19,680 bases of DNA from an uncultured bacterium (GTDB lineage: Bacteria > Methylomirabilota > Methylomirabilia > Rokubacteriales > CSP1-6): the NCBI GenBank assembly GCA_946479205.1, contig CAMLFJ010000005.1, positions 1 to 19,680 of the forward strand. The letters run 5' to 3'. Positions 1 to 9,127 of the stretch are shown piece by piece. Within the stretch, counting starts at the first letter, position 1. Every line of letters begins with the position of its first letter. Position numbers and translations under genes: made by a program. The notes below the pieces were generated by a model. The model saw nothing but the letters and a program-made list of their open reading frames with translations. It made no database searches and was not told the DNA's origin.

Positions 1-489
1 CTTGAGCATGCGGAAGCCCTGCGCGACGAAGTGCCGGCAGGCGTCGGCCACCGCGGCCGGCGTCTCGTAGCGGAGCAGGCTCGCGTAGGCGGGCATCCGT
101 GGCCGCCGGGCCCCGCCCAGCAGCTCGTAGACCGGCGCGTTCCGGACCTTGCCGAGCAGGTCCCACAGCGCGATCTCGATCCCGCTGATCGCGAACATGC
201 CGAGCCCGCGCCGGCCGTAGATCATGGTGCCCCGGTGCATCACGTCCACCACCGCCTCGATCGCGAGCGGGTCGAGCCCGACCACGAGCGGGGCGAGGCT
301 CTCCTCGATGACGCTCACCACCGCGAGGGGCGCGCCGTAGGCGAAGGCCTCGCCGAGGCCGGTGACGCCCTCGTCGGTGTGCACGAGCACGTAGATCTGC
401 TTGCGGGTGCCGCCGGTCCAGGGCGACGGCGGCGTCATCGGCTTGAGGGGGATGGCGAGCGGCACGGCCTCGATGGCGGTGATCTTCAT
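1..489 (-). CDS. Mandelate racemase/muconate lactonizing enzyme family protein, N-terminal part (cut by window edge)
   Basis: I translated the minus strand from ATG at 489; the frame is open for 163 codons to base 1, so the 3' part is missing. The N-terminus MKITAIEAVPLAIPLKP and the block GIEIALWDLLGKVRNAPVYELLGG (about residues 103-126) are typical of the enolase-superfamily capping domain. The catalytic barrel (KxK lysines and metal-binding Asp/Glu) lies beyond the edge; the last residue seen, K163, may be the first lysine of that motif. Family members abstract a proton alpha to a carboxylate (sugar-acid dehydratases, muconate cycloisomerases, racemases), so the substrate cannot be told from this part. 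GGAG lies 8 bases before the ATG. The start is 3 bases after the stop of the CoA-transferase gene, so the two are probably cotranscribed. Confidence 0.88.
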   Translation of the reverse strand, partial: MKITAIEAVPLAIPLKPMTPPSPWTGGTRKQIYVLVHTDEGVTGLGEAFAYGAPLAVVSVIEESLAPLVVGLDPLAIEAVVDVMHRGTMIYGRRGLGMFAISGIEIALWDLLGKVRNAPVYELLGGARRPRMPAYASLLRYETPAAVADACRHFVAQGFRMLK

Positions 490-492
490 GGG

Positions 493-1413
493 TCAGGCTC
501 CGTAGTCGAGTGGTTCGGACGGCAAGGGAGGCGTGACCCGCATCGCGTCGAGGACGCCCGCGTCGAGCCGGGAGAGGAAGCCCTTCCAGTCGGGCACTCC
601 GTGGACCCAGTGGCCGAGCCACTGCTGAAAGCCCTCGACGGTCCGGCTGTCCTCGTGGAAGCGGTGGTAGAAGTCGTGCCGCCGGCGGTAGTAGCCCTGC
701 ACCGGAGAAGGGAACGCGCCCCACGGCTCGTGGACGACCGCGGCCACCTTGAGCGCGGGAGTGAGCACGAGGCCCGGGTCGCTCAGGATGCGGGCGCGCG
801 GCCGGATCTCCTCGGCCACGATGATCACGCGCTTCGCCGCGAAGGCGGCCTGGCGCGTGACCCCGAGGGTGCCCCAGACGTGCGCGTGGCCTTCCTCGTC
901 GGCGCGCTGCACGTGGAGGATCGCCACGTCGGGCGCGATCGCGGGCACGAGCAGGAGCGGGGCGCCGGACCAGGGATCGGCGGCGGGCTTGAAGCTCGGG
1001 TTGGACGCCGGCAGATCGGTGCCGAGCAGCGAGCGGGTGGGCAGGTAGGGCACGCCGAGCGCGGCGGCCTGGAGCGCGAAGGCGATGGTGAGGTTCGAGT
1101 GGTCCTCGACCTCGAGCGGCGCGGGCAGCTGTTTCTCGACCGCGCGACGGTAGTTGTGGCCGAGGCCCGCGCTCACGTTGCCGACCCAGGCCGCGATCAC
1201 CCGGCGCACGCAGCCCGCGCCGATGAGCTGGTCGAAGAGGATGTCGGAGATGGGGCCGATCAGGGTGAGATCGCGCCGCCGCTGCCGGATCAGCTCGTGG
1301 CCCGCCGCGAAGGGGATGAGCGCCTCGAGCGCGGTGCCCATGCAGATCGAGGCGCCGTCGGGCACGAAGCTTGCGACGGCGTCCCGCATCGACATGAGCT
1401 TGGGCGGCGGCAA
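493..1413 (-). CDS. CoA-transferase alpha subunit (glutaconate CoA-transferase GctA-like)
   Basis: The 306-aa protein resembles the A subunit of class I (glutaconate-type) CoA-transferases, which move CoA between acyl-CoA and a free acid. Visible family blocks are the N-terminal DGASICMGTALE (about residues 19-30), LTLIGPISDILFDQLIGAGC (about 49-68) and AAWVGNVSAGLGHNYRRAVE. In this family the catalytic glutamate sits in the beta subunit, so this protein alone should be inactive. No beta subunit follows: the next gene is an enolase-superfamily enzyme 3 bases on. The longest start is TTG at 1413; ATG at 1395 or 1389 are alternatives, and none has a clear ribosome binding site. The KLMSM run before the conserved core favours TTG or the first ATG. 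The gene begins 4 bases after the upstream Asp-box gene, which indicates one operon. Confidence 0.85.
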   Translation of the reverse strand: MPPPKLMSMRDAVASFVPDGASICMGTALEALIPFAAGHELIRQRRRDLTLIGPISDILFDQLIGAGCVRRVIAAWVGNVSAGLGHNYRRAVEKQLPAPLEVEDHSNLTIAFALQAAALGVPYLPTRSLLGTDLPASNPSFKPAADPWSGAPLLLVPAIAPDVAILHVQRADEEGHAHVWGTLGVTRQAAFAAKRVIIVAEEIRPRARILSDPGLVLTPALKVAAVVHEPWGAFPSPVQGYYRRRHDFYHRFHEDSRTVEGFQQWLGHWVHGVPDWKGFLSRLDAGVLDAMRVTPPLPSEPLDYGA

Positions 1414-1417
1414 CCGG

Positions 1418-4400
1418 TCAGCCGCCCGCGGCGGGCGGGGCGACGATCGCGGCCACGTCCGCCTCCTTGCAGAGCGCGTTGAAGCGCGCCACGTCCTCCG
1501 TGATGATCCGGGCGAGCTTGCCGAGCTCGGCTTCGGCGCGTCGCGCGAGGTCCGCGGTGAGGTCGCGAAGGGCCTGGGTCGGCGCGGCGTCGGAGTATTC
1601 GATGAGCGGGACGACGGTGCCGATGCGCGTATTGAGCTTGGGGGGAAACATGCGGGGGTTCTCCGAGCGGACCTGGATCAGCTCCTCCTCGACCGCGGTC
1701 AGCGTCCGGGCCAGCGCATTCGCCGCCGACTTGATGGCGGGTGTTGCCACCCGGCTCGCCCAGCCCTCGGCCTGCGCGCGGACCGCGCGGAGCCGGAGCA
1801 CCGCGTCGTGCACCCGCGTGATGAGGTCGTGCGCCTGCTTCGCGAGGGCGAACGCCTGCCGGATCTCCGCGTCCGTAGCGCGCACGCGCGGGTCTTTCGA
1901 GACCTCGAATCGCTGGGTCAGCGTCCGGCCGTTCACGGTGAGCCGCACCTGGTACGTGCCGGGAGGCACGCGGGGCGCGGCGAGCATGTCCACGCTGCCG
2001 CCGCGCCCCTTGTTGTCGGGGAGCTTGGTCGCGTCGGGGCCCCGCAGGTTCCACACGAAGCGGTTGGCGCCGGCGTCCTTGGTCGGGTGCGGCTCCTCGT
2101 CCTTCCCGGCCGGAGGCTCGGGCGCGGGCGGCGGCTCTTCCCCACCGCCGCCGGTGGGCGACGAGACGGGCGGGTCCGCGGGGGCGGGGTCCCGCTTGCT
2201 CGTGAACGATCGGATCTCCCGGCCGTCGCCGTCGAGGAACGCCAGGACCAGGTCGCCCGCCGGCACCTCGCGCAGCCAGTAGTGCACGATCACGCCGCTC
2301 GGCGGATTCTCACCCGCATCGAGCTTGCGCTCCTCCTTTTCCCCCGTCGGCGTCTCGACCTGGCGATAGCCGTAGCCGAGCGAGCCGGCCATGCGGTAGG
2401 CGATCTCGCGATTCGGGCCCGGGTTCACGCCGTGGCCCCGGTAGGCCCGCCACCGCACGCTCCGCCGTGGCGTGAAGAGATGCGCGTCGGAGCGGGCGAC
2501 CGCGTCCGCCATCTGGTGCAGCGGCGACAGGTCGTCGAGGATCCAGAAGGAGCGCCCGTGGGTCGCCGCGACGAGGTCACCGTCCTTGACGATGAGATCG
2601 TGGATCGGCGCCACCGGCAGGTTGCCGCGCAGCCGTGCCCACGCGGCTCCGTCGTCGAGGGACACCCACACCCCGGTCTCGGTGCCGCAGTAGAGCAGCC
2701 CGCGCCGGCCCGGGTCCTCGCGGATCACCCGGGTGAACTCGCCGGGCGGCAGGGTCTCGCCGATCCGGTTCCAGGTGCGCCCGTAGTCGCTCGTCTTGAA
2801 GAGGTAGGGGCGCGTGTCGTCGTGCTTGTAGCGCGTGGCCGCGAGATAGCAGGTGGCGGCATCGTGAGGTGAGGGCTCGAGCACGCTGATCAGCGCCCAT
2901 TCGGGCAGGTCCGGCGGGGTCACCGGTTGCCAGGAGCGACCGCGGTCGCGCGAGAGGTGCACGAGGCCGTCGTCCGTACCCGCCCACAGCACGTCGCGCT
3001 CGTGCGGTGACTCGACCAGCGCGAAGATGGTGCAGTACACCTCGGCGCCGGTGTTGTCCCGCGTGATCGGGCCGCCCGAGGACCCGAGCTTGGTGGCGTC
3101 GTTGCGCGTCAGGTCTCCGCTCAGGACCTCCCAGCTCTGTCCCTCGTCCACCGAGCGGAAGATGCGGTTGCCGGCGATCCACAGCTCGCGCGGGTCCCAG
3201 CGCGAGTAGAAGACGGGGAAGGTCCACTGGAACCGATAGCGGTGCTCGGTGGGCGGGGTCCCCATGCCGTAGGCCTCGGGCCAGACGCTGATGATGCGCT
3301 CCTGCCCGGTGCGGTGGTCGTAGTGGATGAGCCGGCCCATGCCCGGCCCGCTCCCGACCGACCCTCCCACCACGATGTTCGGGTCGCCCGGCTTCACCGC
3401 GATGTAGCCGCTCTCGCCGCCGCCCGGCTGCACCCAGTCGATGGCGGTGATGGCGCCACGGTGCGACTGGCTCGGCACGCTGATCGCCCAGTTGTCCTGC
3501 TGGGAGCCGTAGAGCCGGTACGGCTGCTGGTCGTCGGCGCAGACGTGGTAGAACTGCGCGGTCGGCTGGTTGTAGATCGTGGACCACGACCGCCCGCCGT
3601 TGAAGGAGACGCAGGCTCCGCCGTCATTGCCCTCGATCAGGCGCCGCGAGTCGACCGGGTCGATCCAGAGGTCGTGATTGTCGCCGTGCGGGGTCGCCAC
3701 CTCGACGAAGGTCTTGCCCCCGTCGATCGATTTCCAGAGCGCGTAGTCCGCCACCCAGAGCGTGTCCGCGTCGCTCGGGTCGGCCACGACGTGCATGTAG
3801 TACCAGGGGCGGCCGCGGAGGCCCGCCTCCTCGCTGCCCCGCTGCCAGGTGGCGCCGCCGTCGTCCGACCGGAAGAGCGCGCCGTCCTCGGCCTCCACCA
3901 CCGCGTAGACGCGCCGGCCGTCGGCGGGGGAGACGGCCACGCCGATGCGCCCGAGGACGCCGCGCGGCATCCCGGGACTGCGGCTGATGTCCGTCCACGT
4001 GTCGCCGCCGTCGGCAGACCGCCAGAGCCCCGAGTCCGGCCCTCCGCTCGTCATCGCCCACGGCATACGCTGGGCCTGCCACATCGCCGCGAACAGCACG
4101 CGCGGGTTGTTCGGATCCAGCGCGAGGTCGACGGCCCCCGCTCGCTCGCTCCGGAAGAGCACGTGCTCCCAGCTGGCGCCGCCGTCGCGGGAGCGGAAGA
4201 CGCCGCGCTCGCGGTTCGGGCCCCAGGCGTGCCCCAGCGCCGCCACGTACACGGTGTCGGGGTCTCGCGGATCCACGCGGACCCGGCCGATGTGGCGGCT
4301 ATCGCGGAGGCCGAGGTTCCGCCACGAGCTCCCCCCGTCGTCGGAGCGATACACCCCGTCGCCGTGCGAGACGTTGCCGCGGATGCACGCCTCGCCGGTG

Positions 4401-4654
4401 CCGACGTAGATCACGTTGGGCGCGGACGGGGCCACCGCGATCGCGCCCACCGCGGCGGTCTCGAAGAAGCCGTCAGAGATGGGTTCCCAGTAGACGCCGC
4501 CATCGGTCGTCTTCCACACCCCGCCCGCGCAGGCGCCGAAGTAGAAGGTGCTCGGCTCGGTGGGATGTCCGGCCACCGCCACCACCCGTCCGCCCCGATG
4601 GGGGCCGACGGACCGCCAGCGGAGCGATCCGAGCAGCCGGGGATCGATCGTCAC
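1418..4654 (-). CDS. Sortilin/VPS10-like Asp-box (BNR) repeat protein, 1078 aa
   Basis: A long beta-propeller-type protein with eleven visible Asp-boxes (S/T-x-D-x-G-x-x-W-like), among them KTTDGGVYW, RSDDGGSSW, RSRDGGASW, RSADGGDTW, RSDDGGATW, KSIDGGKTF, RSVDEGQSW, LSRDRGRSW and KTSDYGRTW. These cover roughly residues 45-680. A proline- and glutamate-rich linker follows at about 822-860, then a beta-rich segment (PPGTYQVRLTVNGRTLTQRF, about 900-915) and a helical C-terminus (about 925-1070). The layout matches the bacterial 'VPS10 domain / WD40-YVTN-BNR-like' proteins often labelled glycosyl hydrolase; no enzymatic activity can be claimed. I see no signal peptide: the conserved core RWRSVGPHRGGRVVAVAGHP starts at residue 12, so a cytosolic location or non-classical export is implied. 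The start is GTG at 4654, without a clear ribosome binding site, 19 bases after a small membrane-protein gene. Confidence 0.88.
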   Translation of the reverse strand: MTIDPRLLGSLRWRSVGPHRGGRVVAVAGHPTEPSTFYFGACAGGVWKTTDGGVYWEPISDGFFETAAVGAIAVAPSAPNVIYVGTGEACIRGNVSHGDGVYRSDDGGSSWRNLGLRDSRHIGRVRVDPRDPDTVYVAALGHAWGPNRERGVFRSRDGGASWEHVLFRSERAGAVDLALDPNNPRVLFAAMWQAQRMPWAMTSGGPDSGLWRSADGGDTWTDISRSPGMPRGVLGRIGVAVSPADGRRVYAVVEAEDGALFRSDDGGATWQRGSEEAGLRGRPWYYMHVVADPSDADTLWVADYALWKSIDGGKTFVEVATPHGDNHDLWIDPVDSRRLIEGNDGGACVSFNGGRSWSTIYNQPTAQFYHVCADDQQPYRLYGSQQDNWAISVPSQSHRGAITAIDWVQPGGGESGYIAVKPGDPNIVVGGSVGSGPGMGRLIHYDHRTGQERIISVWPEAYGMGTPPTEHRYRFQWTFPVFYSRWDPRELWIAGNRIFRSVDEGQSWEVLSGDLTRNDATKLGSSGGPITRDNTGAEVYCTIFALVESPHERDVLWAGTDDGLVHLSRDRGRSWQPVTPPDLPEWALISVLEPSPHDAATCYLAATRYKHDDTRPYLFKTSDYGRTWNRIGETLPPGEFTRVIREDPGRRGLLYCGTETGVWVSLDDGAAWARLRGNLPVAPIHDLIVKDGDLVAATHGRSFWILDDLSPLHQMADAVARSDAHLFTPRRSVRWRAYRGHGVNPGPNREIAYRMAGSLGYGYRQVETPTGEKEERKLDAGENPPSGVIVHYWLREVPAGDLVLAFLDGDGREIRSFTSKRDPAPADPPVSSPTGGGGEEPPPAPEPPAGKDEEPHPTKDAGANRFVWNLRGPDATKLPDNKGRGGSVDMLAAPRVPPGTYQVRLTVNGRTLTQRFEVSKDPRVRATDAEIRQAFALAKQAHDLITRVHDAVLRLRAVRAQAEGWASRVATPAIKSAANALARTLTAVEEELIQVRSENPRMFPPKLNTRIGTVVPLIEYSDAAPTQALRDLTADLARRAEAELGKLARIITEDVARFNALCKEADVAAIVAPPAAGG

Positions 4655-4673
4655 GGGGAGTCGGGCCCGGGCG

Positions 4674-4868
4674 CTACTTGGAGCGCGGGCCGACGATCAG
4701 GGACTGGACCCAGCTCAGGGCGTACCACGTGACGAGGAACGCGGCGCACTCGAGGGTGAAGCTGTGGAACTTGTAGAAGACCTCCGCGATGACGAACGAG
4801 GCCAGGAACGCGGGGGCCTCCTGGGCGAGGGCGGTCGGGATGCCGACCTGCTTCACGTACGAGAACAT
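4674..4868 (-). CDS. Small membrane protein, 64 aa, unknown function
   Basis: A short ORF with an excellent ribosome binding site (AAGGAGG, 6 bases before the ATG at 4868) and a matching promoter upstream (4922-4950), so it is probably real. The protein is hydrophobic, with a likely membrane segment at about residues 39-58 (LECAAFLVTWYALSWVQSLI) and a weaker one at about 18-32. It ends in the basic tail GPRSK. I do not recognise the family. It is the first gene of the operon that continues into the Asp-box protein 19 bases later, so it could be an anchor or partner for that protein, which has no signal peptide of its own. This role is speculative. Confidence 0.7.
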   Translation of the reverse strand: MFSYVKQVGIPTALAQEAPAFLASFVIAEVFYKFHSFTLECAAFLVTWYALSWVQSLIVGPRSK

Positions 4869-4921
4869 GGACGCCTCCTTGTGAGGGACACCGCACGGCC
4901 GCGAGCGATGGGTCGCCAGGA

Positions 4922-4950
4922 GGAATAGCGCCGGACAGCCGGCATGTCAA
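4922..4950 (-). promoter_or_regulatory. Sigma-70-type promoter for the 4868-to-1 operon
   Basis: On the minus strand a perfect -35 TTGACA (4950 to 4945) is followed by a 17-base spacer and TATTCC (4927 to 4922) as -10. Transcription would start near 4915 and give a leader of about 47 bases ending in the AAGGAGG of the 64-aa membrane-protein gene. The -35 lies 17 bases from the left end of the transposon remnant, so the insertion stopped just short of the promoter. Confidence 0.6.
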
Positions 4951-4966
4951 GCGTCCACGCTCAGAG

Positions 4967-5018
4967 TGTTGGAGATACGTGATATGGCCGCTGGGGAGAG
5001 AACCGTGACATGACCGCT
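4967..5018 (+). repeat. Left terminal inverted repeat of the transposon remnant
   Basis: Begins TGTTGGAGATACGTGAT and ends CCGTGACATGACCGCT; it matches the reverse complement of 5253-5305 over nearly its whole length. It contains two tandem copies of a 15-base unit, CGTGATATGGCCGCT (4978-4992) and CGTGACATGACCGCT (5004-5018), 13 of 15 bases identical and 26 bases apart. These are likely transposase-binding sites. Confidence 0.8.
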
Positions 5019-5060
5019 CCAGCCGCGCGGGATGGCGGAATGGCTACCGAGGAGGTGGCC

Positions 5061-5201
5061 ATGCTCTATCCAGCCCGCGCCGTGGAGCGCGCCATGAAAG
5101 TGCACGAGATCATCATGCGAGCCCTGGATGGCCAGCTGACGTGGATCCAGGCGGCCGAGATCCTGGGTCGCAGCCCCCGCAGCATCCGGCGGCTGCTATG
5201 A
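5061..5201 (+). pseudogene. Truncated transposase, N-terminal helix-turn-helix only
   Basis: From ATG at 5061, preceded by GAGGAGG, the frame gives 46 residues starting MLYPARAVERAMKVHEII and ending in a helix-turn-helix (WIQAAEILGRSPRSIRRL) before a stop at 5199-5201. From memory this matches the start of ISNCY-type/integrase-core transposases, where the helix-turn-helix is followed by a recognition domain and a DDE core of several hundred residues; all of that is missing. The open frame extends back to ATG 5010, but that codon lies inside the inverted repeat and has no ribosome binding site, so 5061 is preferred. The fragment could still be translated as a small DNA-binding protein. Confidence 0.7.
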
Positions 5202-5208
5202 CCGGCAG

Positions 5209-5229
5209 GGCCGCGCCCTCCGCGCGGCC
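5209..5229. other. GC-only hairpin inside the transposon remnant
   Basis: A perfect 8-base inverted repeat, GGCCGCGC and GCGCGGCC, with a 5-base loop, beginning 7 bases after the truncated transposase stop. There is no T-run, so it is not a classic intrinsic terminator. It lies where the transposase frame breaks off and may have been involved in the internal deletion. Confidence 0.45.
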
Positions 5230-5252
5230 TGACCCACCATGCGGTGCACCCG

Positions 5253-5305
5253 AGCGGTCATTTCACGGTGTCAAACAGTTGCGGTCAGATCACGTATCAG
5301 CAACA
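5253..5305 (-). repeat. Right terminal inverted repeat of the transposon remnant
   Basis: Read on the minus strand from 5305 it begins TGTTGCTGATACGTGAT and ends CCGTGAAATGACCGCT. It carries the same two-unit structure as the left end: CGTGATCTGACCGCA (5294 to 5280) and CGTGAAATGACCGCT (5267 to 5253), 27 bases apart. Conservation of both ends in the absence of a full transposase suggests the element may still be mobilised in trans. Confidence 0.8.
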
Positions 5306-5316
5306 GAGGCGCCGGG

Positions 5317-5895
5317 CTAGATCGGCTTGAGGGGTGGGCGCTCGCCGGCGGGCAGGGGATGGCGGTCCACGTTCAGCACCATCGAGACGATCGAGTAGTA
5401 GCCGCTGGCCGCGATCAGGTCGATGACGCCCTGCTCGCCGAAGCGGTCGACGGCGGCCTTGAAGGTGGCGTCGGAGACCGCCTTGTCGCGGAACAGCTCG
5501 GCGCAGAAGTCGTGGACGATCCGCTGGTCGTCGCTCATCGATGCCGGGCGCCGGCCCTCCGCGATCGCGTCGATGATCGCGTCGGGGAGCCCGGCGGTGC
5601 GCGCGAGCTGGCTGTGCGCCCAGAACTCGTACTGCGCGCCCCAGAAGCGGCCGGTGATGAGGATCGCCATCTCGTTGAGCGCGGCGGGTATGGTGGACTG
5701 GAAGCGGATGTACTCGCCGATCTTCTGGACCCGATCCGCCACCTCCGGGCTGCGCAGGAGCGCGTTGAAGGGCCCGCGGGCGCCCTTGCGGGGCCCCGAG
5801 ACGATCGCCTGGTAGCTCTCGCGCTGGCGCGGCGTCATCGTGGCTTCGGTGAGGAGCGAGAAGCGGGGGCCGGCCGGGCTATCGGAATGGCTCAT
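5317..5895 (-). CDS. Carboxymuconolactone decarboxylase (CMD/AhpD-like) family protein, 192 aa
   Basis: The all-helical CMD fold is recognisable by GPFNALLRSPEVADRVQKIG (about residues 41-60), LNEMAILITGRFWGAQYEFWAHSQLA (about 73-98) and the second-half helices LFRDKAVSDATFKAAVDRFG. It lacks the CxxC pair of AhpD-type peroxidase reductants, having WGAQYEFWAH at that place, so it resembles the 4-carboxymuconolactone decarboxylase branch often encoded near aromatic catabolism genes. Its true substrate is unknown. The start ATG at 5895 has a GAGGAGG ribosome binding site 6 bases upstream. Transcription is divergent from the 6084 gene, and a TTGACA with a poor -10 lies upstream. It ends 12 bases from the transposon remnant. 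Confidence 0.85.
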   Translation of the reverse strand: MSHSDSPAGPRFSLLTEATMTPRQRESYQAIVSGPRKGARGPFNALLRSPEVADRVQKIGEYIRFQSTIPAALNEMAILITGRFWGAQYEFWAHSQLARTAGLPDAIIDAIAEGRRPASMSDDQRIVHDFCAELFRDKAVSDATFKAAVDRFGEQGVIDLIAASGYYSIVSMVLNVDRHPLPAGERPPLKPI

Positions 5896-5999
5896 GGGTG
5901 TCCTCCTCGTGAGTGCCTGCGCCCGCGTGGGGCCGCTCGATGCTGCCCCGGTGGCGGTGACGTGTCAAGAACCGGGCTCGGGACGGGCCGCGGGTCATG

Positions 6000-6018
6000 G
6001 GACCTTGGTCCAGTATTC
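6000..6018 (+). promoter_or_regulatory. GGACC-WW-GGTCC box A, upstream of the 6084 gene
   Basis: A perfect 5-base inverted repeat, GGACC-TT-GGTCC (6000-6011), continuing as AGTATTC. A -10-like TACACT begins at 6038, 32.5 bases from the box centre, which would start transcription near 6050 and leave about 34 bases of leader with an AGGAGG. There is no good -35, which fits an activator-dependent promoter. No such hexamer lies at this distance on the minus side, so the divergent CMD-family gene is probably not served. Confidence 0.6.
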
Positions 6019-6083
6019 AAGGGGGAGACCATCTCTCTACACTTGGCCAGTTACTCATTCTGCGAAGGGCCAGGAGGCATCTC

Positions 6084-6449
6084 ATGGAAGCACTACGCGC
6101 ATCGCTCAAGCCAGGGATCTGGGGTGTGGTACTCGGTAGCATTCTCACCATGATCGTGGGTTTCAGCTGGGGAGGCTGGACCACGAGCAGCACGGCACGC
6201 CAGATGGCGATGACCCAGGCGGATGCCGCGGTCACCACCGCGCTGGTGCCGATCTGTCTCGCGGGGGAGAAGGCCGACACGGCTCGCGTCAAGAAGCTCG
6301 GCGAGCTCAAGGCCATCAGCTCGTCCTACGAGCAGACCGAGTTCGTGATGAAGACGGGATGGGCGACGTTCCCGGGGCAAGCGGACCCGAATCGGGCGGT
6401 GGCCGAGATCTGTGCCGCCGCCGTCCTCAAGACCGCTGCCGCCAAGTAG
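6084..6449 (+). CDS. Single-pass membrane protein, 121 aa, unknown function
   Basis: I chose ATG at 6084 because AGGAGG lies 6 bases before it; the frame stays open upstream to 5997, but that ATG overlaps the box A element. The protein has a short basic N-terminus, one membrane segment at about residues 12-31 (WGVVLGSILTMIVGFSWGGW) and a soluble C-terminal part with a PICLAGEKAD block and a second cysteine near EICAAAVLK. The TM-plus-GGW pattern recalls a widespread family of unannotated proteobacterial proteins; no function is known to me. It lies downstream of box A and so is a candidate member of the same regulon as groESL and ppk1. The next gene follows after 69 bases and may be cotranscribed. 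Confidence 0.75.
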   Translation: MEALRASLKPGIWGVVLGSILTMIVGFSWGGWTTSSTARQMAMTQADAAVTTALVPICLAGEKADTARVKKLGELKAISSSYEQTEFVMKTGWATFPGQADPNRAVAEICAAAVLKTAAAK

Positions 6450-6518
6450 CGTTGCGAGGTCGTCGCTCACCCGCGGTGGCACAGCATCGCGGCGCAGTGC
6501 CGTCCGGAGACAGCTGAG

Positions 6519-8683
<2,165 letters not shown>

Positions 8684-8715
8684 TTAGCCGCGACGGCGCG
8701 GGTGAGCTACGAGGG

Positions 8716-9024
8716 TCAGGAGGCGAGGATGCCGAGGACGTCCTCCTCCTTCATGATGAGAAGCTCCTCACCGTTCAGCTTGACCTCGCTGCCCGAGTAC
8801 TTGCCGAAGAGCACGCGATCCCCGGCCTTGACGTCGAGGGGGGTCTTCTTGCCGGCTTCGGACACCCGGCCCTTGCCCACCGCGATGACCTTGCCCTCCT
8901 GGGGCTTTTCCTTTGCGCTGTCCGGGATGATGATGGCGCCGCGCCGAGCCGGTTCGTCCTCGATCCGCTTGACGAGTACTCGATCGTGCAGCGGGTGCAG
9001 TGTCGTGTGTTTTGCCTGAGCCAT
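8716..9024 (-). CDS. groES: Co-chaperonin GroES (10-kDa subunit), 102 aa
   Basis: The start is taken as ATG at 9024 ([20 protein letters not shown]), because GGGAGGGA precedes it and the homologous core starts at [12 protein letters not shown]; the frame stays open to a GTG at 9048 that would add eight unconserved residues. The mobile-loop region [18 protein letters not shown] (about residues 28-45) and the roof and C-terminal [18 protein letters not shown] are intact. GroES caps GroEL. No CIRCE element (TTAGCACTC-N9-GAGTGCTAA) is present upstream. Instead a GGACC-WW-GGTCC box lies at 9079-9090, with a -10-like TAGCGT (9052 to 9047) in the right place, and a 9-base inverted repeat lies next to the ribosome binding site. 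Confidence 0.97.
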   Translation of the reverse strand: MAQAKHTTLHPLHDRVLVKRIEDEPARRGAIIIPDSAKEKPQEGKVIAVGKGRVSEAGKKTPLDVKAGDRVLFGKYSGSEVKLNGEELLIMKEEDVLGILAS

Positions 9025-9037
9025 GGTTTCGGTCCCT

Positions 9038-9072
9038 CCCACCGTCACGCTAACCGCTCGGCCGACGGTGGG
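9038..9072. promoter_or_regulatory. 9-bp inverted repeat next to the groES ribosome binding site
   Basis: CCCACCGTC (9038-9046) and GACGGTGGG (9064-9072) pair perfectly around a 17-base loop. On the minus strand the 3' arm runs directly into the GGGAGGGA ribosome binding site of groES. If transcription starts upstream of 9072 this forms a hairpin in the leader; if it starts near 9040, as box B predicts, it is only a DNA inverted repeat, possibly an operator. Confidence 0.5.
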
Positions 9073-9090
9073 GATAGTGGACCAAGGTCT
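9072..9090 (-). promoter_or_regulatory. GGACC-WW-GGTCC box B, between groES and the 9128 gene
   Basis: GGACC-AA-GGTCT (9079-9090), one arm mismatch. Read on the minus strand it continues GACCTTGGTCCACTATCC, matching the extended form of the other boxes and pointing to groES. Toward groES a TAGCGT hexamer starts at 9052, 32.5 bases from the centre; toward the 9128 gene a TAGAGT starts at 9116, 31.5 bases away. The box therefore looks able to serve both divergent genes. Confidence 0.6.
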
Positions 9091-9127
9091 AATACCTGCA
9101 GGAGATCGCCGGAACTAGAGTCCACAC

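Larger units (their letters stand above)
4967..5305 (+). mobile_element. 339-bp non-autonomous transposon remnant (internally deleted insertion sequence)
   Basis: Both ends are present as long imperfect inverted repeats (4967-5018 and 5253-5305, starting TGTTG and ending CAACA), but only about 235 bases lie between them. The interior holds the first ~47 codons of a transposase (5061-5201). The rest of a normal transposase, about 1 kb or more, is gone, so this is a MITE-like derivative needing a helper. The 3-base direct repeat GAG flanks it (4964-4966 and 5306-5308) and may be the target duplication; it is too short to be certain. It fills the otherwise gene-less stretch 4869-5316 between the small membrane-protein gene and the carboxymuconolactone decarboxylase-family gene. 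Confidence 0.8.

Noticed and set aside
31..4732. Long plus-strand open frames (31-1482, 1154-2872, 3242-4732) opposite the minus-strand operon
   Set aside because: They are rich in Arg, Gly, Ala, Pro and His without any family motif and lie antisense to well-recognised genes; high G+C keeps such frames open.
5940..5968. Promoter for the CMD-family gene (TTGACA at 5968 to 5963, minus strand)
   Set aside because: The -35 is perfect, but nothing resembling a -10 lies 16-18 bases on; too weak to list as a feature.
5997..6083. Upstream start at 5997 for the 121-aa membrane protein
   Set aside because: That ATG falls on box A and has no ribosome binding site, while ATG 6084 has AGGAGG at the right distance.
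9025..9127. CIRCE or HrcA operator before groES
   Set aside because: No TTAGCACTC/GAGTGCTAA-type repeat is present; the only repeats are the 9-base inverted repeat and box B.
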